The notes under the pieces are model-generated. The model was not told the DNA's origin, ran no database searches, and saw only the letters and a list, made by a program, of their open reading frames with translations. From assembly GCA_012735135.1 (NCBI GenBank), contig JAAYHY010000160.1:1-64000 (forward strand): a DNA stretch of 64,000 bases, written 5' to 3'. The stretch is from Bacillota bacterium. GTDB taxonomy: Bacteria > Bacillota > UBA4882 > UBA10575. Below are positions 62,303-64,000 of this stretch, piece after piece (position 1 is the first letter of the stretch; every line of letters begins with the position of its first letter). Both the position numbers and the translations under genes were made by a program.

Positions 62303-62321
62303 TGTTAGGAGTGGATAAAGC

Positions 62322-62447
62322 ATGACTAGTCTAAAGACCAAAAAGATGATCACCTCCTTTGCCATGCCCATGATGGGTTGTTTAGCTATGCCTGACTTTT
62401 ACATAGATCGGCGAATGTTACCATTTACTCCCTTTGTTAACTTTTAG
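62322..62447 (+). CDS. Methionine-rich 41-residue leader-type ORF
   Basis: ATG 62322 follows AGGAG by ten bases and is 20 bases beyond a CymR-like box in a good promoter. The frame encodes MTSLKTKKMITSFAMPMMG and then CLAMPDFYIDRRMLPFTPF to a TAG at 62445. Seven of 41 residues are Met, four of them in the stretch AMPMMGCLAM together with a Cys. An intrinsic terminator begins 12 bases after the stop, before the nitrogenase-like gene. It could be a leader peptide whose translation gauges Met/Cys supply and controls the terminator, or a small independent protein. No family recognised. Confidence 0.55.
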   Translation: MTSLKTKKMITSFAMPMMGCLAMPDFYIDRRMLPFTPFVNF

Positions 62448-62458
62448 TGGTGCAAATG

Positions 62459-62494
62459 GTGCCGTTCGCCAAAGGCGAACGGCACTTTTTTTTT
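62459..62494 (+). terminator. Strong terminator between the mini-ORF and the nitrogenase-like gene
   Basis: GTGCCGTTCGCC / GGCGAACGGCAC, 12-bp perfect stem with a 3-base loop, followed by nine Ts. The only promoter recognisable for the nitrogenase-like gene is upstream of it, so read-through or attenuation control is likely. Confidence 0.93.
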
Positions 62495-62587
62495 CAGGCG
62501 CTTGGCCAGTCAGGGGTTGGGTCGACCATTTGTTCTATATGGCTTGGCGCGACAAACTCTGAATCTTGACGAACGGAGGAATGACCG

Positions 62588-64000
62588 ATGACCAAGATCA
62601 ATTTAGCCCTGCCCGCGGCGGCGATCCGGGAGATCCGCATCAATTCGATCACCGGCTATCAAGGAGATGCCGAAGAGCTTGTCAAAGCCGGTGGTTGCGA
62701 CTTGAAAGATAAGGAACGTTCCTTTAGCCAGTGCATGGGCTGCACAACCTCGAAAGCGGCCTGTATGACCATTCTGATCCAGGATGCCGCGGTGATCAGC
62801 CACGGTCCGGTGGGATGCGCCTCCTGCCTTCACGAATTTTCCTTTACCTACCGGGTAAACGCGCCTCTCCGCGGAGTAAAGAAGCCCACCCCCCGGCGGA
62901 TCTTCTCCACCAATCTCCAGGAAAAGGAGGCCATTTACGGCGGCGGTCTTAAACTGGCCCAGGCCATCCGGGAAGTGCAGAACCGCACCAACGCCAAGGT
63001 TATCTTTGTCTTGACCACCTGTGCCTCCGGGATCATCGGCGACGATGTGGAGAGTGTTTGTACGGAAGCCGAGGAAGAACTGGGTATTCCGGTTGTCCCC
63101 ATTTTTTGTGAGGGTTTTCGTTCCAAGGTCTGGACCACCGGCTTCGATGCGGCTTATCACGCCATCGCCCGCAAACTTATCCCCAAGCCCCAACAGCGGC
63201 GGAAAGATCTGATCAACGTGATTAATTTCTGGGGTAGCGATGTCTTTTCCCAGTGGTTTGCCCCGTTTGGTGCAAAGCCCAATTACATCACCCCTTATGC
63301 AACGCTGGATAACCTGAAACAGGCCGGTGAAGCGGTAGCGACGGTCCAAGCCTGTTCAACCCTGGGCAGCTACCTGGGGGCCGTCCTCGAACAAGATTTT
63401 GGTGTGCCCGAGATTCCGGCCGCTCCCCCCTACGGCATTGCCCAAACCGACCGGTGGTTCCGGGCCCTGGGTCAAATCCTCGGCCAGGAATCGGTAGCCG
63501 AAAAGCTGATCGCGGAAAAGAAAAAAGAGTTTTTGCCCAAAATCGAAGCCCTGCGCCGGAAATTGGCGGGAAAAACCGCTTATGTTACGGCCGGAGCGGC
63601 CCATGGCCATGCCCTGCTGGCAGTCTTGGGCGAACTGGGAGTAACGCCCTGCGGGGCGGCGATTTTTCATCACGATCCCGTCTACGACAGCGGAAGGCCT
63701 GAAAACGATCAGTTGGCCCAGCGCGTGGCCGACTATGGCAATGTGCCCAACTATAATGTCTGCAATAAACAGGAATTCGAGCTGGTCAATGCGCTAAACC
63801 GGCTGCGTCCCGATGTCTTACTGGCCCGGCACGGCGGCATGACGCTGTGGGGAGCCAAACTTGGTATCCCCGCCCTTTTGGTTGGTGACGAGCATTACGC
63901 CATGGGTTATGAAGGCCTGGTCAACTACGGTGAACGGTTAGTGGAAGTTATGGAAAACGACGAGTTTGTCAAGGATCTCGCTAAACATGCGGTTATGCCC
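62588..64000 (+). CDS. Nitrogenase component 1-like reductase subunit (NifD-type), 3' end beyond the window
   Basis: 471 codons without a stop; start at the ATG eight bases after GGAGG. It matches the NifD fold along its length: P-cluster-type Cys in SFSQCMGCTTSKAAC, ISHGPVGCASC (compare ISHGPVGCG of NifD) and VLTTCASGIIGDDV. A cofactor-type Cys lies in VQACSTLGSYLGAVLE and a likely cofactor His in GDEHYAMGYEGLVNYGERL. So it can hold both a P-cluster-like and a catalytic metallocluster, unlike CfbD or the chlorophyll enzymes. The cysK/CymR neighbourhood favours a sulfur-scavenging methylthio-alkane-reductase-like role (MarD type) over N2 fixation. K and H subunits presumably follow. Confidence 0.85.
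   Translation, partial: MTKINLALPAAAIREIRINSITGYQGDAEELVKAGGCDLKDKERSFSQCMGCTTSKAACMTILIQDAAVISHGPVGCASCLHEFSFTYRVNAPLRGVKKPTPRRIFSTNLQEKEAIYGGGLKLAQAIREVQNRTNAKVIFVLTTCASGIIGDDVESVCTEAEEELGIPVVPIFCEGFRSKVWTTGFDAAYHAIARKLIPKPQQRRKDLINVINFWGSDVFSQWFAPFGAKPNYITPYATLDNLKQAGEAVATVQACSTLGSYLGAVLEQDFGVPEIPAAPPYGIAQTDRWFRALGQILGQESVAEKLIAEKKKEFLPKIEALRRKLAGKTAYVTAGAAHGHALLAVLGELGVTPCGAAIFHHDPVYDSGRPENDQLAQRVADYGNVPNYNVCNKQEFELVNALNRLRPDVLLARHGGMTLWGAKLGIPALLVGDEHYAMGYEGLVNYGERLVEVMENDEFVKDLAKHAVMP

Noticed and set aside
62603-63349. 248-codon minus-strand frame
   Set aside because: Shadow of the nitrogenase-like gene, which runs to the window edge on the plus strand and has all expected Cys motifs.
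62588-64000. Assignment as bona fide NifD for nitrogen fixation
   Set aside because: No nifH/K/E/N/B in view, sulfur-type promoter box and cysK/CymR neighbourhood; the family is nitrogenase-like but a nitrogen-fixing role is not supported here.

Overview
Organism and overall character. The window (about 48% G+C by eye) reads as an anaerobic Bacillota chromosome. It has strong AGGAGG-type ribosome binding sites, frequent TTG/GTG starts, two ferrous-iron (Feo) loci with DtxR-type regulators, HypA/HypB, an iron-type alcohol dehydrogenase, a CRISPR repeat of the clostridial type I-B kind, Rrf2/CymR-type sulfur control and a nitrogenase-like reductase at the right edge. A truncated beta-barrel gene (26436-27179) ending in an aromatic residue hints at an outer membrane, as in the diderm Limnochordia-like Bacillota. 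That placement is inference; no rRNA or tRNA gene was seen to confirm it.

Layout. 1-10 kb: NarL-type two-component system, GH3 glycosidase, GNAT enzyme, a DUF4097-like lipoprotein gene broken by an amber codon, then feoA / split feoB (GTPase and permease as separate overlapping genes) / dtxR. 10-17 kb: oligopeptide/nickel-type ABC importer lacking its ATPases, two alpha/beta hydrolases, SPFH protein plus ribbon-helix-helix protein. 17-28 kb: a damaged fibronectin-III lipoprotein gene, AraC regulator, unknown protein, Fe-ADH, SPL-type radical SAM protein, YoaP-type GNAT and several gene remnants. 28-38 kb: TetR/ABC exporter, CNNM-type membrane protein, methyltransferase, hypB, hypA, a 936-residue flavin/Fe-S oxidoreductase and a GntR gene broken by an ochre codon. 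39-43 kb: methyltransferase/PadR and CPBP protease/cysteine-rich protein/TetR modules, each with clear palindromic operators, then a cas-less CRISPR array. 43-50 kb: gene graveyard, processive glycosyltransferase, c-di-GMP proteins, EamA transporter. 50-54 kb: glycerate kinase and GntP permease, zinc-protease-like membrane protein, second DtxR. 54-58.5 kb: one operon reading feoA-feoB-methyltransferase-flippase-like-pssA. 58.7-64 kb: cysK, Rrf2 regulator, ANT(6)-like enzyme, NlpC/P60-like protein, then a Met-rich mini-ORF, a terminator and a nitrogenase component-1-like gene running off the window.

How it fits together. Two regulatory circuits can be read directly. First, the sequence TTAG-N6-CTAA occurs before dtxR1 and twice before the second feo operon, with a near match before dtxR2, suggesting one metalloregulator regulon. 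Second, cysK, the Rrf2 gene and the nitrogenase-like locus all have TTGACA-17-TATNAT promoters followed by a near-identical AT-rich palindrome (CATATAT..TATATG). This suggests that a CymR-like sulfur regulator controls the nitrogenase-like reductase, as expected of a sulfur-scavenging enzyme such as methylthio-alkane reductase rather than a nitrogen-fixing one. The window also carries many decaying genes: two single-codon nonsense lesions, one frameshift/deletion, and PadR, EamA and barrel fragments.
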